Below, in pieces: positions 25,355 to 35,391 of a DNA stretch of 64,000 nucleotides (the stretch's first letter is position 1; each line of letters starts with the position of its first letter). The notes under the pieces are model-generated. The model was not told the origin of the DNA, did not search any database, and saw only the letters and a program-made list of their open reading frames with translations. The translations under genes and the position numbers were made by a program. The stretch comes from Kumtagia sp963820075 (GTDB lineage Bacteria > Pseudomonadota > Alphaproteobacteria > Rhizobiales > Rhizobiaceae). The stretch is from the NCBI GenBank assembly GCA_963820075.1, contig CAWFYS010000006.1, forward strand, positions 744,001-808,000, in the 5' to 3' direction.

Positions 25355-26356
25355 TTGAGCGCGGTCAAACATCCGGTCAAACGATCGCTTGTCTTTTTCC
25401 TGATTCCAGACTTCACCATGATCGCCTTCGCGACGGCGCTGGAACCGCTCCGTTCGGCCAATCGAATGCTCGGTTACGATGCCTATCGCTGGCGCCTGGC
25501 GAGCTTCGACGGCAGGCCGGTGCGAGCCTCCAACGGCGTCGAATGTGCGGTCAACACATCCCTCGAGGACGAGCGCCGCAAGATGTCGGGATCGGAGCGG
25601 CCGTCTATGGTGGTCGTTTGCAGCGGCATCAATGTCGAGGCTTACGCCAACCGTTCGGCCTTTGCCTGGCTGCGCGAGGAATACAATCGCGGTGTCGCCA
25701 TCGGCGGCCTTTGCACGGGCGCGCATGTGCTCGCCGCCGCTGGACTGCTTTCGGGAAAGCGCTGCGCCATCCACTGGGAGAACCTGCCTGGCTTTTCCGA
25801 AGCCTTCCCGAAGGCCAATGTGTTCGCGGATCTCTTCGAGGTCGACCAGAATATCTATACCTGCGCCGGCGGCACCGCCGCGCTCGACATGATGCTCAAA
25901 CTTATAGGCGACGATTTCGACGACAATCTGGTCAACCGTGTCTGCGAACAGGTGCTCACGGATCGTGTGCGCAGCCCGACCGATCGGCAGCGCCTGCCCC
26001 TGCGCGCACGCCTCGGCGTGCAGAATTCAAAAGTTCTGTCCATCATCGAACTGATGGAGGCGAACCTGTCGGAGCCGCTGTCGCTGATAGAGATCGCCGA
26101 CCATGTCGGCCTGTCGCGCCGGCAGATCGAGCGGTTGTTTCGCACCGAAATGGGGCGTTCGCCGGCGCGCTATTATCTGGAGATCCGGCTGGACCGGGCG
26201 CGCCATCTGCTGCTGCAATCGTCCATGCCGGTTGTCGAGGTCGCGATCGCCTGCGGCTTCGTCTCGGCCTCGCATTTCTCGAAATGCTACCGCGAACTAT
26301 ACTCCCGCTCGCCGCAGCAGGAGCGGGTCGACCGCAAGCAATTGATCGCGGCGTGA
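25355..26356 (+). CDS. GbdR-like GATase1/AraC transcriptional regulator
   Basis: 333 residues. The N-terminal DJ-1/PfpI-like domain has VFFLIPDFTMIAFATALEPL and a nucleophile-elbow Cys in GGLCTGAHVLAAAGLL; the C-terminal domain has two helix-turn-helix units (SLIEIADHVGLSRRQIERLF and VVEVAIACGFVSASHFSKCY). This is the GlxA/GbdR/CdhR family, whose members respond to glycine betaine, dimethylglycine or carnitine and activate demethylation genes in Pseudomonas. The start is a TTG with GAGG 5 nt upstream. Its setting between the corrinoid module and the dimethylglycine/sarcosine genes supports a GbdR role (inference). Confidence 0.85.
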   Translation: MSAVKHPVKRSLVFFLIPDFTMIAFATALEPLRSANRMLGYDAYRWRLASFDGRPVRASNGVECAVNTSLEDERRKMSGSERPSMVVVCSGINVEAYANRSAFAWLREEYNRGVAIGGLCTGAHVLAAAGLLSGKRCAIHWENLPGFSEAFPKANVFADLFEVDQNIYTCAGGTAALDMMLKLIGDDFDDNLVNRVCEQVLTDRVRSPTDRQRLPLRARLGVQNSKVLSIIELMEANLSEPLSLIEIADHVGLSRRQIERLFRTEMGRSPARYYLEIRLDRARHLLLQSSMPVVEVAIACGFVSASHFSKCYRELYSRSPQQERVDRKQLIAA

Positions 26357-26456
26357 TACCTCATCATGCCAACGGCCCTGAACTTTGACCGTTGCGCATC
26401 GCCAGGCCGGGCGACGAGGGGCAGCGAGACCTGCCAGATCACGCAAAAACCGAATC

Positions 26457-27293
26457 TTACCGCGTATCCCACATGAAAGAGCGGTTGCGCCACATCTTCT
26501 CGCCGACGAGGCAGTCGTAGCCTGGCGCGGCTTCGGCAAGCACGACAGGCAATCGGCCCTTCACCTCGATCGGGGGCGCGAAATTCCCCGCCAGTTCGAG
26601 CACCAGCTTTCGCCGGATGGCTTCGGGGAATTGCGACCAGTCGTTAACCGGGATCATGAAAGCGCCGGGGCCGCCGATAACGCAGTTGGAATAGTAGTTG
26701 TCGAGGTCCTTGACATCGTAGACGCTGCTGAACCCGCCATTGGTCATAAGCGGCAGGCCGTTGACCGTGATGCCTTGCGCGATCACTTCGTTGCGGGTGC
26801 GGTCCACCGGCCCGCCCTGGTTGTTCGGTCCATCTCCGGATATGTCGACCACCCGTTTGACGCCGCGGAACTGGCTTTCGGCAAATAGGTCGGCACCATA
26901 TTCAAGCGCGCCGGAAATCGAGGTGCGCCGCGCGCTGTTCGGCGGATTGGCCGAGAGCCGCGCCACGACACGTTCGGCATCGGCGCGCGAGGCGATCACC
27001 GTCCAGGGTACGATCAGATGCTGCGTGGTCGAGCCGGCCCATTCGAAATAGGTGACGGCGATCTTGCCATACGCCCCGTCGGCGATTGCCTGCAACACTT
27101 CGGCGTCCGTAAGTGCGGCGGCATAGCCGCGGCGCTGGATTTCCAGTTCCTGCGGCGACATCGACAGCGAAACGTCGACGGCCAGAACAAGTTCGACGTC
27201 GACATTTTCCTCGGATTGCGCGGGCTGAAGGGGCAGACCGCCGAAGACCAGGGCGGCGGCGAGCAGATGTCCGATGCGCGGGGAACGAGACAT
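26457..27293 (-). CDS. DUF1194 secreted protein (VWA-like)
   Basis: 278 residues with a signal peptide (MSRSPRIGHLLAAALVFGGL, cleavage near AQS-EE) and a MIDAS-like DVSLSMS motif at the start of a von Willebrand A-like domain, followed by YFEWAGSTTQHLIVPW, VDISGDGPNN and NGLPLMTN. Typical of the DUF1194 family of periplasmic proteins with no known function. It converges on the GbdR-like gene. Confidence 0.85.
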   Translation of the reverse strand: MSRSPRIGHLLAAALVFGGLPLQPAQSEENVDVELVLAVDVSLSMSPQELEIQRRGYAAALTDAEVLQAIADGAYGKIAVTYFEWAGSTTQHLIVPWTVIASRADAERVVARLSANPPNSARRTSISGALEYGADLFAESQFRGVKRVVDISGDGPNNQGGPVDRTRNEVIAQGITVNGLPLMTNGGFSSVYDVKDLDNYYSNCVIGGPGAFMIPVNDWSQFPEAIRRKLVLELAGNFAPPIEVKGRLPVVLAEAAPGYDCLVGEKMWRNRSFMWDTR

Positions 27294-27403
27294 TCACCAA
27301 GGGTGGCTCGAAATGGGCAATTTGAAAAGGAAAGGCCGGGAAAACCCCGGCCTCGTCCCTTCACAATTTCGCGACTTCGCGGCACCGCGTGCGGAGAGCA
27401 CCG

Positions 27404-29917
27404 CTACGCCCTCAGCGCATGATTGTCAGGGTCGAAGGGGCTTTCACCGATGACCGTTGCCTTGAACAGCTTGCCGAGGATCTTGATCTCAAGTTCCGTA
27501 CCCAGGCCCGAATGTTCCGGCCTGAGCATGGCGAGCGCCAGCGACTTGCCGACCCGGAAGCCGAACCCGCCATGGGTGGCGCGTCCGACCAGCTTGCCGT
27601 CGCGGTAGATCGCCTCCGAGCCCCGCGCATCGGAGTCGGTGACGCCATGAACCTCCATGGTGACGAAGGTCCAGTTCGGACCCTTTTCCCGCAGTTTCAC
27701 CAGGGCATCGCGGCCGATGAAGTCGCCCTTGTTGGGGTGCACGAAACGGTCCAGCGCGCTTTCCCAGGCGGAGTATTCGATCGACAATTCGCGCGGGATC
27801 AGCCGGTAGCTCTTTTCAATGGCCATCGCGGTCATGGCGCGGATGCCGAACGGCTTGATGCCGAACTCCTCGCCCGCTTCCATGATCGCGTCGAACAGCA
27901 CGTTCTGCTGCTCGATCGGATGATGCAGTTCCCAGCCGAGTTCGCCGACGAAATTGACGCGCAGGGCGTGCGCGGTCGCGGTTCCGACGGAGATCTCCTT
28001 GCCCGAAAGCCACGGGAAATCCTCGTTGCCGAGGCTGGCGCGGGTAAGCTTCGACAGCACCTTGCGGCTGTTCGGCCCGGCCAGCACCAGCACACCATAC
28101 ATCTGCGTGATCGGCTGCAGGGCGACCGAGCCATCCGTCGGCGCCAGCTTACGCAATATGTCGTGGTCATGCGCCTCGTAGGCGCCCGCCGAAGTCAGGT
28201 AGAAGCGGCCCGGCTTCCATTCGTAGACGGTGAACTCCGAACGCACGCCGCCATGCCTGGTCAGCAGATGGCTGAGCGCGATGCGGCCCTGCTTCCTGGG
28301 AATGCGGTTGGCGAGGATGGCGTCCAGCCACGCCCGCGCTCCCGGCCCGGCAACCTCCATCTTGGCGAAAGCCGACATGTCCTGCAGGCCGACATTGGCG
28401 GTTACGTTCCTGATTTCGTTGCCGACATGCTCGAAATAGTTGGAGCGGCGGAACGACCATTTCTCCACGATGCGGCCGTCTTCCAGCGGCGGCGCGTGAT
28501 TGTGGTTGGTGAGGACATCGACGCCGACGCCGAGTTCCTCCTTCGGCACCTCGTAACCGGCCGGCGCAAACCAGTTCGGCCGCTCCCACCCATAGACGGA
28601 GCCGAACACCGCGCCCAGTTCCTTCATCCGGGAATAACAGGGCGTGGTCTTCAGCGGGCGGGCCGCCGCACGCTCCTCGTCCGGATAGTGCATGGTGAAA
28701 ACATTGGCATAGGCTTCCTCGTTCTTTTCCTTGAGGTAGCCCTCGGTCGCGTAGGGACCGAAGCGGCGCGGATCGACGCCCATCATGTCGATGGTCGGCT
28801 CGCCATCGACGATCCATTCGGCAAGCTGCCACCCTGCCCCTCCGGCCGCCGTCACGCCGAAGGAATGCCCCTCGTTCAACCAGAAATTCTTCAGGCCGGG
28901 AGCCGGGCCGATGATCGGCGAGCCGTCCGGCGCATAGGCGATCGCACCGTTGTAGACTTTCTTGATGCCGACTTCCGCGAAGGCCGGCACGCGCGCCACG
29001 GCGGCTTCGATATGCGGCATCAAGCGGTCCAGATCCTCCTGGAACAATTCATATTCGCTATCGTCCGAAGGGCCGTCCATGTAGCAGCACGGCGCACCCT
29101 TCTCATATGGCCCGAGCAGCAGGCCGCCATTTTCCTCGCGCATATACCAGGAACTGTCGCTTTCGCGCAGCACGCCCATCTCGGGCAGGCCCTGCCGCTT
29201 GCGCTCCTGGATCGCCGGGTGCGGCTCGGTCACGATATACTGATGCTCGACCGGGATGACCGGAACGTTCAGCCCCACCATCGCGCCGGTCTTGCGGGCG
29301 AAGTTGCCCGTGCAGGATACGACATGCTCGGCGACAATGTCGCCCTGGTCGGTCTTCACCAGCCATTTTCCGTCAGGAGCCTGCTCGATGGCCGTGACCG
29401 TCGTGTTGCGATAGATGGTGGCGCCGCGGTCGCGCGCGCCCTTGGCGAGCGCCTGGGTCAGATCGGCGGGCTGGATGTAGCCGTCATCCGGATGCTGGAT
29501 CGCGCCCAGAATGCCATCGGTCTCGCAGAGCGGCCAAACTTCCTTGACCTGCTCGGGCGTGAGGATGTTGACCGGCACGCCGATCGTCTCGGCGATGCCG
29601 GCGTAGTACATGAATTCGTCCCAGCGGTCCGCGGTGCGGGCCAGACGGATGTTCGTGCATTTGGTGAACCCGACATTCATGCCGGTTTCCTGCTGCAGTT
29701 CCTGGTAGAACTTCACCGAATATTTGTGGATCTGGCCGACCGAGTAGCTCATGTTGAAGAGCGGCAGCAGGCCGGCGGCATGCCAGGTCGAGCCGGACGT
29801 CAGTTCCTTGCGTTCAATCAGGACGGCATCGGTCCATCCCTTCCGGGCAAGATGGTAGAGCGTCGACACGCCGACGACCCCGCCCCCGATGACGACTGCA
29901 CGCGCTTGGGCTTTCAT
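27404..29917 (-). CDS. FAD-dependent dimethylglycine/sarcosine dehydrogenase-like protein (DAO plus GcvT domains)
   Basis: 837 residues, the size of DMGDH/SARDH. N-terminal Rossmann motif VVIGGGVVGVSTLYHL, then SGSTWHAAGLL whose His46 matches the covalent FAD-His of mammalian dimethylglycine and sarcosine dehydrogenases; the C-terminal half is a folate-binding aminomethyltransferase domain (GRIALSHLLTRHGGVRSE, LAGPNSRKVLSKL, GELGWELHHPI). The reaction demethylates a tertiary or secondary N-methyl amine and loads the one-carbon unit on THF. Exact substrate is uncertain; dimethylglycine fits the neighbourhood. Confidence 0.85.
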   Translation of the reverse strand: MKAQARAVVIGGGVVGVSTLYHLARKGWTDAVLIERKELTSGSTWHAAGLLPLFNMSYSVGQIHKYSVKFYQELQQETGMNVGFTKCTNIRLARTADRWDEFMYYAGIAETIGVPVNILTPEQVKEVWPLCETDGILGAIQHPDDGYIQPADLTQALAKGARDRGATIYRNTTVTAIEQAPDGKWLVKTDQGDIVAEHVVSCTGNFARKTGAMVGLNVPVIPVEHQYIVTEPHPAIQERKRQGLPEMGVLRESDSSWYMREENGGLLLGPYEKGAPCCYMDGPSDDSEYELFQEDLDRLMPHIEAAVARVPAFAEVGIKKVYNGAIAYAPDGSPIIGPAPGLKNFWLNEGHSFGVTAAGGAGWQLAEWIVDGEPTIDMMGVDPRRFGPYATEGYLKEKNEEAYANVFTMHYPDEERAAARPLKTTPCYSRMKELGAVFGSVYGWERPNWFAPAGYEVPKEELGVGVDVLTNHNHAPPLEDGRIVEKWSFRRSNYFEHVGNEIRNVTANVGLQDMSAFAKMEVAGPGARAWLDAILANRIPRKQGRIALSHLLTRHGGVRSEFTVYEWKPGRFYLTSAGAYEAHDHDILRKLAPTDGSVALQPITQMYGVLVLAGPNSRKVLSKLTRASLGNEDFPWLSGKEISVGTATAHALRVNFVGELGWELHHPIEQQNVLFDAIMEAGEEFGIKPFGIRAMTAMAIEKSYRLIPRELSIEYSAWESALDRFVHPNKGDFIGRDALVKLREKGPNWTFVTMEVHGVTDSDARGSEAIYRDGKLVGRATHGGFGFRVGKSLALAMLRPEHSGLGTELEIKILGKLFKATVIGESPFDPDNHALRA

Positions 29918-30289
29918 GGACGGAACGCTCCCTGAGAAATTGGCCTTGCGCGGATTCTGGCCCGCGCTTCCGGATCATCGATTGTTGCGGACATTATTCC
30001 GGTCGGCAACTCGGCTTGTCGCCTGTTTGCGACATCGCGACAACGGCGCGCGACTTGCCGCGCGGGCGACCCAGATTTGGGAGAACGGGCCGCGCCCCGC
30101 GGGGCCGCCTGCGATCAGCCTTGCGGAAGCCGTATTCCAAATCGCGGCTTCCATGTCGTCAGAAGCAGGATGGCCAGGCCAGCGATTTAAACATGATAGG
30201 TAGACACGGCGTTGCAGGTCGCGGCGCCTGCCATAGAGCAGCAAATGCTAGGTCCGGTAATAATATACCGGCGGCCCTAAGCTTTGACC

Positions 30290-30470
30290 GTCGGTGCTGC
30301 CCCTCATCGCCCTGCCGGGCACTTCTCCCCGCAAGCGGGGAGAAGGTCGCCGGCCGCAACGGAGGCACTCTTTTCCGCACTGTGGCGATTGGCGAAATCC
30401 TTGAAGGGAGCATCCTTCGCCCCGCTTGCGGGGAGAAGTGCCCGGCAGGGCGATGAGGGGCAGCGCCGAC
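30290..30470. repeat. Long perfect palindromic repeat
   Basis: Arms 30290-30340 and 30420-30470 are inverted repeats of 51 bp with a single mismatch, the inner 45 bp perfect, separated by 79 bp. The arms carry GCTGCCCCTCATCGCC and CTTCTCCCCGC, the hallmark words of the palindromic repeats elsewhere in the window. It lies in the 741-bp region between the dehydrogenase-like gene and a small secreted protein; no gene is recognised in the rest of that region. Confidence 0.85.
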
Positions 30471-30658
30471 TTGTTAGAGCACGCTCTATCGCACCAGACC
30501 GTCAACCTTCATAGCCCTTGGTATAAGTTCCTCGCCGGCAGCGTTTATAGAACAGGGCGCTTTCTCCAATACAGTTACTGTCCGGCCTGCGGAAAACATT
30601 AAGGCCGGACAGTAAGCCTCGCTTCGGGCCGAACAACCGGCTTGGCTATTCTTGAAAG

Positions 30659-30922
30659 CTATTTGATGCGGCCGACGCCGCCCGAGATTTCGATAGTCTC
30701 CGTACCAGTCAGCGCCTCGCGGTCGCCATTAGGCATCGTCACGAAGCAGCCTCCGCGACAGAAATCAACCGTTTCGCCGGCCGCGAGCGAAAGCTCCGAC
30801 TTGTTGTGGCCCTCCGTGACGATCAGGGTGCGCGGCTCGGCGTCCAGGTTGACCGCGCTGGCCGATTGCGCCGCGTTGCCCGCGACGAGAAGGCAGGCAA
30901 CCGCAACGACGTATTTCTTCAT
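30659..30922 (-). CDS. Small secreted hypothetical protein
   Basis: 87 residues: signal peptide MKKYVVAVACLLVAGNAAQS, then a mature part with TLIVTEGHNKSELSLAAGET, DFCRGGCFVTMPNGDREALT. Two cysteines (FCRGGC) could form a disulphide or bind a ligand. The pattern is familiar from uncharacterised rhizobial periplasmic proteins, but no function is known. It is monocistronic. Confidence 0.75.
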   Translation of the reverse strand: MKKYVVAVACLLVAGNAAQSASAVNLDAEPRTLIVTEGHNKSELSLAAGETVDFCRGGCFVTMPNGDREALTGTETIEISGGVGRIK

Positions 30923-31026
30923 GGCAATCCGGTGTTTCCACCGCCTCTGTAAGGGTTAGGGAGCGTTCTGCCCCTTCGAGACGAGCTTATAGCGGCGGCA
31001 AGCTGAATGCCAACTGAATGACACGT

Positions 31027-33537
31027 TCATGCCACATTTGCCTCGTCGTCGGACGGAGTGGGCTTGCGCCGGCGGCGTTTTCCTGCCTCCAGCTTGCGCT
31101 GCTCCTCCTCCCGCCTGCGAACCTTCTCCGCCAGTTCGGCGTCCAGCTTGTCGTCGTCGTCGGCCGGCCATTGCCTTTGCGGCTGGCCCTCCAGGATGCG
31201 AACCTGCCGTTGCAGGACAGGAATCTCGATGTTCTCCCGCTCGAACGCGTCCAGAATCGCGAAGCGTATGTCGTTGCGAACCGAACCTCCATTGCCCACA
31301 TCGGACAGGAAAAGCTGAACTTCGAAATTCATCGATGCCTCGCCAAAGGCGTTGAACAGGACAAACGGCTCCGGATTCTTGAGCGCCAGCGGATGCGCGA
31401 GGGCGATGTCCAGCAGAATGGCGTGAACCTTGCGCGCGTCCGCGCCATAGGCCACGCTGACCTGAATCTCGATGCGCCCGAGCTTGTTGCGATGCGTCCA
31501 GTTGCCGACCGGGTTGTTGATCAGCTCGGAGTTCGGCAGGATCACCGTCTGGCGCTGGAACGTCTCGATCTCGGTGGCGCGCACGCTGATCTTCTTGACC
31601 GTGCCCGAGACCGCCCCGGCGACAACCCAGTCGCCTGCCTTGAACGGGCGTTCGACAAGCAGGATCAGACCTGAAACGAAGTTGGATACGATATTTTGCA
31701 GGCCGAAGCCGATACCCAGCGAAAGGCCGCCGGCAATGAGCGCGAGATTGGAAAATCCGATGCCCGCCGCAGAAAGGCCGATGATCGCGGCCAAGGCCAG
31801 ACCGGCGTAGCCGACCACCGTGCGGATCGAATTGCGCACACCGCTATCGACGCGGCCGCGCGCCATCACAGATCCGTCCAGCCAGCCCTGGAACCAGCGC
31901 GTAATCATGTAGCCGACGGCGAAGACGAGAAGACCTGACAGGATCCCCGTCAGCGACAGCGTGAAGGACCCTATCTGGATGCCGGTCGCCAACCTGTAGG
32001 CCCAGGCGCTGATGTCGCCCGGCTGGAAGCCCCACTGGAACAGGATCAGCGGCAGCCCGATCACCACGACGACGGCGTTGATGAGGATGCTGACCACGAG
32101 GCTGACCTGGTCCAGCGCCGAATCGTCCAGCTTGAACCAGCGCTGGAAGCGTGCGCCCATGCCGGTGCGCGCGAACGCGCCTTCCTCCGAGACAGCGCGC
32201 GAGGACAGGTACCCGATATACATGGTGGCCAGCACGGCGCCGGTCCACACGACCTGCTGGGAAATGAACCGGGCCAGCCCGACATAGCCAAGCAGCGCCG
32301 CGACAATCGTGGCGAGGCCGAGACCGTAAAGGGAAAACCGAACCACCGGCGGCCACGCGCGGGGACCGTCGGGGCCGACGAACGGCCTGACTAAACCGCT
32401 GAGGACGATGAGGGCGCCTATCGCCACCGTGGCGACCAATGCCTCGCCCACGGTGAGCGACAGCGGCGCGTCGAGCGTTTCGTAGATGGTCGAGAGCAGG
32501 AAATCGACGCCGCTGAAGAACGCCGTCGCCGACATGATCCAAAGCAGCTTCGAAGCCGCGCCGGAGTGGACGGGTATCAGCCGCCACTCCGGCAAGCGCG
32601 GCGACAGAACCGCCTTGCCCAGCCGGTGCACGAAGAAGACCAGGCCGATCACGCCGAAGAGCGCGGCTAGCATAGGGCCGATGTCGCCGCGCAGCACCCC
32701 GAAATAGTCGTAGAAAAAGTAGCTCGCGCCAAGAAACACGCCCAGCGTGGTGGACGGCACCAAGGTCGACCAGAAGGCCACGGAAAGCCTGCTTAGATAG
32801 CTGGGATCTTTCTGATTGGGATCGGCCTCGAAAAGGTGCCCGAATGCGCGCCGGCTGCCGACCAGCAGCACGATCGCCGCGACCAACGCCATTGCCGTGG
32901 CGCCCAGCACCGAACTCAGCTTGAACTTGACCACAAAACGCAGCCAACCGGCAACCGCGCGATGGAGGGCTTGCGAAGTCTCCGCGAACGCCCCCGCGAC
33001 TTCCCCGGCCAGATCGAGGCTCACCGCATAGCGCCGGGTGAGCAGGCGCGAGAACAGATCGCGGCGCATCTCGGTGACGCGCGCGGTGAGGGTGCTGACG
33101 CGAATGGAGAGGTCCTCGGCAACGCCGAGGGTCGCATTGATTTCCGCCTTCTCTGCCGCAAGCGCCTGCCTTTCGGAGGTGACGATGTCGGCTTCCGGCG
33201 GCGCCCCGGCCGCCGGAGGCGGACCCAGCCGGTCGACGCGGGCGTTTATCTCCGCCAGGCGCGGGCGAAACGACACGCTGGCAGCGATAAGCTGACGAGA
33301 GACTTCCTCGAGTTGCAGCCTGATGTCGCCCAGCCGAAAGTCGTCATCGGCATTGGCGTGGATCTTCTTTTCCAGCTCATTGGTTCTGGAAGCAAGCTCC
33401 TCGATGACGGCTTGCTGCTCGTCGGCGATCGCCGACCTCGGCGCGGCCGATTCCTGTGCCATGGACGCCAGAGGAATCAGCAGCACTGCCGCGATCAGCA
33501 GCAGCCCGAGATACGATCTGATGGAAACCCTTGGCAT
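31027..33537 (-). CDS. MscS-family mechanosensitive channel with DUF3772 periplasmic domain
   Basis: 836 residues. Signal peptide (MPRVSIRSYLGLLLIAAVLL), a periplasmic coiled-coil domain of DUF3772 type (about 35-190), around ten membrane helices, the MscS pore helix GGLSLGIGFGLQNIVSNFVS and beta domain LILLVERPFKAGDWV, and a highly charged Lys/Arg/Glu C-terminus. Large MscS relatives of this layout (compare MscK) protect against osmotic downshift. It is divergent from soxB. Confidence 0.9.
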   Translation of the reverse strand: MPRVSIRSYLGLLLIAAVLLIPLASMAQESAAPRSAIADEQQAVIEELASRTNELEKKIHANADDDFRLGDIRLQLEEVSRQLIAASVSFRPRLAEINARVDRLGPPPAAGAPPEADIVTSERQALAAEKAEINATLGVAEDLSIRVSTLTARVTEMRRDLFSRLLTRRYAVSLDLAGEVAGAFAETSQALHRAVAGWLRFVVKFKLSSVLGATAMALVAAIVLLVGSRRAFGHLFEADPNQKDPSYLSRLSVAFWSTLVPSTTLGVFLGASYFFYDYFGVLRGDIGPMLAALFGVIGLVFFVHRLGKAVLSPRLPEWRLIPVHSGAASKLLWIMSATAFFSGVDFLLSTIYETLDAPLSLTVGEALVATVAIGALIVLSGLVRPFVGPDGPRAWPPVVRFSLYGLGLATIVAALLGYVGLARFISQQVVWTGAVLATMYIGYLSSRAVSEEGAFARTGMGARFQRWFKLDDSALDQVSLVVSILINAVVVVIGLPLILFQWGFQPGDISAWAYRLATGIQIGSFTLSLTGILSGLLVFAVGYMITRWFQGWLDGSVMARGRVDSGVRNSIRTVVGYAGLALAAIIGLSAAGIGFSNLALIAGGLSLGIGFGLQNIVSNFVSGLILLVERPFKAGDWVVAGAVSGTVKKISVRATEIETFQRQTVILPNSELINNPVGNWTHRNKLGRIEIQVSVAYGADARKVHAILLDIALAHPLALKNPEPFVLFNAFGEASMNFEVQLFLSDVGNGGSVRNDIRFAILDAFERENIEIPVLQRQVRILEGQPQRQWPADDDDKLDAELAEKVRRREEEQRKLEAGKRRRRKPTPSDDEANVA

Positions 33538-33714
33538 ATATCTGGAGAACCCGCTTCGCTGACCGCCATTCGTATTGCCCGAGTGTGATAAAGGTCAGTC
33601 GCGGCGCGGGCAAGGCGAAGTCGGCTGTGTGAAAAGGCGCGGCGAAAAACTGGCTTTCATTCCGTGGTTCCGCCTGTAGTCTGGCGCATCTCCGAACCTG
33701 GAACACATGCAGCG

Positions 33715-34974
33715 ATGGCGGAATATTCTGCTTTCTCGATCTTGAGGAATGCGCTTACCGGAAACCGGGACTGGAAGCCTGCATGGCGCAAGCCCGATCC
33801 GAAGCCTTCCTACGATGTCATCATCATCGGCGGCGGCGGGCACGGCTTGTCCACGGCCTACTATCTCGCCCGGGAACATGGCATTACCAATGTCGCCGTT
33901 CTGGAGAAGGGCTATCTCGGTTCGGGCAATGTCGGGCGCAACACCACGGCGGTCCGCTCGAACTATCTGCTGCCGGACAATATCCGCTTCTACGAGCATT
34001 CGCTGAAGATGTGGGAGAACCTGTCCCACGAGCTGAACTACAATGTCATGTTCTCCCAACGCGGCGTGCTCAACCTGGCGCACACACCCGCCCAACTCGA
34101 CGAATATGCACGCCGGGGCAATGCCATGCGCCATCTCGATGCCGATTCGGAACTGATGACGACCGAACAGATCGGGCGAAAGGTGCCGGGCCTCGACACG
34201 TCGCGTTCGGCCCGCTTTCCGATCGTCGGCGGGCTCATGCAATGGCGCGCCGGAACGGCCCGCCATGATGCGGTCGCGTGGGGCTACGCGCGCGGCGCCG
34301 ACCGGCGCGGCGTCGACATCATCGAAAACTGCGCGGTAACGGGCTTCATCAAGGACGGCGACCGCGTGGTCGGGGTCACGACAACGCGCGGCGAGATCCG
34401 GTCCAGGAAGGTCGCGGTGGCGGTCGCGGGCTCGACGGGCCACGTCATGCGCATGGCCGGCATCGACAGGATGCCGATCGAAAGCTACGTGCTGCAGGCC
34501 TTCGTATCGGAGTCCCTGAAGCCGTTTCTGAACACGGTGCTCACTTTCGGAATGGGGCACTTCTATGTCAGCCAGTCCGACAAGGGCGGGCTGATCTATG
34601 GCGGAGACCTGGACGGCTACAATTCCTACGCCCAGCGCGGCAGCCTGCCGCTGGTTGAGGAAGTGATGAGCGAAATGCTGGCGCTGTTCCCGTCGCTGGC
34701 GCCGGTGCGCGTGCTGCGTTCGTGGGGCGGCAATTGCGATATGTCGATGGACGGCTCGCCGATCATCACCCCCGGTCCCCTGCCCGGCATGTATCTCAAC
34801 TGCGGCTGGTGTTATGGCGGCTTCAAGGCGACGCCGGCTTCCGGATGGTGCTTCGCCTGGACGATCGCCAAGAACACGCCGCATGAGCTCAATGCGCCTT
34901 TCACGCTCGAAAGGTTCAACCGCGGCATGGTCATCGACGACAAAGGCCAAGGCGCGACGCCGAGGCTGCATTGA
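33715..34974 (+). CDS. soxB: Sarcosine oxidase subunit beta
   Basis: 419 residues starting MAEYSAFSILRNALTGNRDW, a characteristic SoxB N-terminus, followed by the FAD Rossmann motif IIIGGGGHGLSTAYYLARE and GNVGRNTTAVRSNYLL. SoxB carries the FAD and covalent FMN where sarcosine is demethylated. First gene of soxBDAG; heterotetrameric sarcosine oxidase makes glycine, H2O2 and methylene-THF. The ATG at 33715 is chosen over an upstream in-frame start by family alignment. Confidence 0.95.
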   Translation: MAEYSAFSILRNALTGNRDWKPAWRKPDPKPSYDVIIIGGGGHGLSTAYYLAREHGITNVAVLEKGYLGSGNVGRNTTAVRSNYLLPDNIRFYEHSLKMWENLSHELNYNVMFSQRGVLNLAHTPAQLDEYARRGNAMRHLDADSELMTTEQIGRKVPGLDTSRSARFPIVGGLMQWRAGTARHDAVAWGYARGADRRGVDIIENCAVTGFIKDGDRVVGVTTTRGEIRSRKVAVAVAGSTGHVMRMAGIDRMPIESYVLQAFVSESLKPFLNTVLTFGMGHFYVSQSDKGGLIYGGDLDGYNSYAQRGSLPLVEEVMSEMLALFPSLAPVRVLRSWGGNCDMSMDGSPIITPGPLPGMYLNCGWCYGGFKATPASGWCFAWTIAKNTPHELNAPFTLERFNRGMVIDDKGQGATPRLH

Positions 34975-35091
34975 TAGTCCCTCGACGATGAATCCTTGCG
35001 TTTCCATCGCGGTTCGCCGCTCCCGAAACATCAGCCGCGTCCGGTCCTTCGCGGCACGCCTGCCGCAGCTCAAAGGAATAGGCGCCCACCC

Positions 35092-35391
35092 ATGCTGATC
35101 ACCTGTCCTTATTGCGGTCCGCGCGACGTGGCCGAGTTCACCTATCAGGGTGACGCCAACCGCATTCGCCCCGACCCGGCATCGACCGACCAGGCCGCGT
35201 GGAATGCCTACGTTTATGAGCGCGTCAACGAAGCCGGCGACCATCGCGAGTTCTGGCAGCATTCCGGCGGCTGCCGCTCCCATCTGCTGGTGGTGCGCAA
35301 CACGCTGACCCACCGCATTTCGGAAGTCACCTTGGCGCGATCCATGACCGGACGCGCCGCATCAGGCCGCAAGCGCGGAGGCCACGCATGA
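35092..35391 (+). CDS. soxD: Sarcosine oxidase subunit delta
   Basis: 99 residues. Zinc-binding residues are visible: CPYCG (Cys6, Cys9), His59 and Cys63 in EFWQHSGGCRSHL. SoxD is a small structural subunit of heterotetrameric sarcosine oxidase. It lies 117 nt after soxB, with AAGGA 14 nt upstream, and overlaps the soxA start (ATGA). Confidence 0.93.
   Translation: MLITCPYCGPRDVAEFTYQGDANRIRPDPASTDQAAWNAYVYERVNEAGDHREFWQHSGGCRSHLLVVRNTLTHRISEVTLARSMTGRAASGRKRGGHA

Noticed and set aside
27389..29935. 848-codon plus-strand ORF opposite the dehydrogenase-like gene
   Set aside because: Codon-shadow ORF; the minus-strand frame has the FAD and GcvT motifs and the plus-strand product has none.
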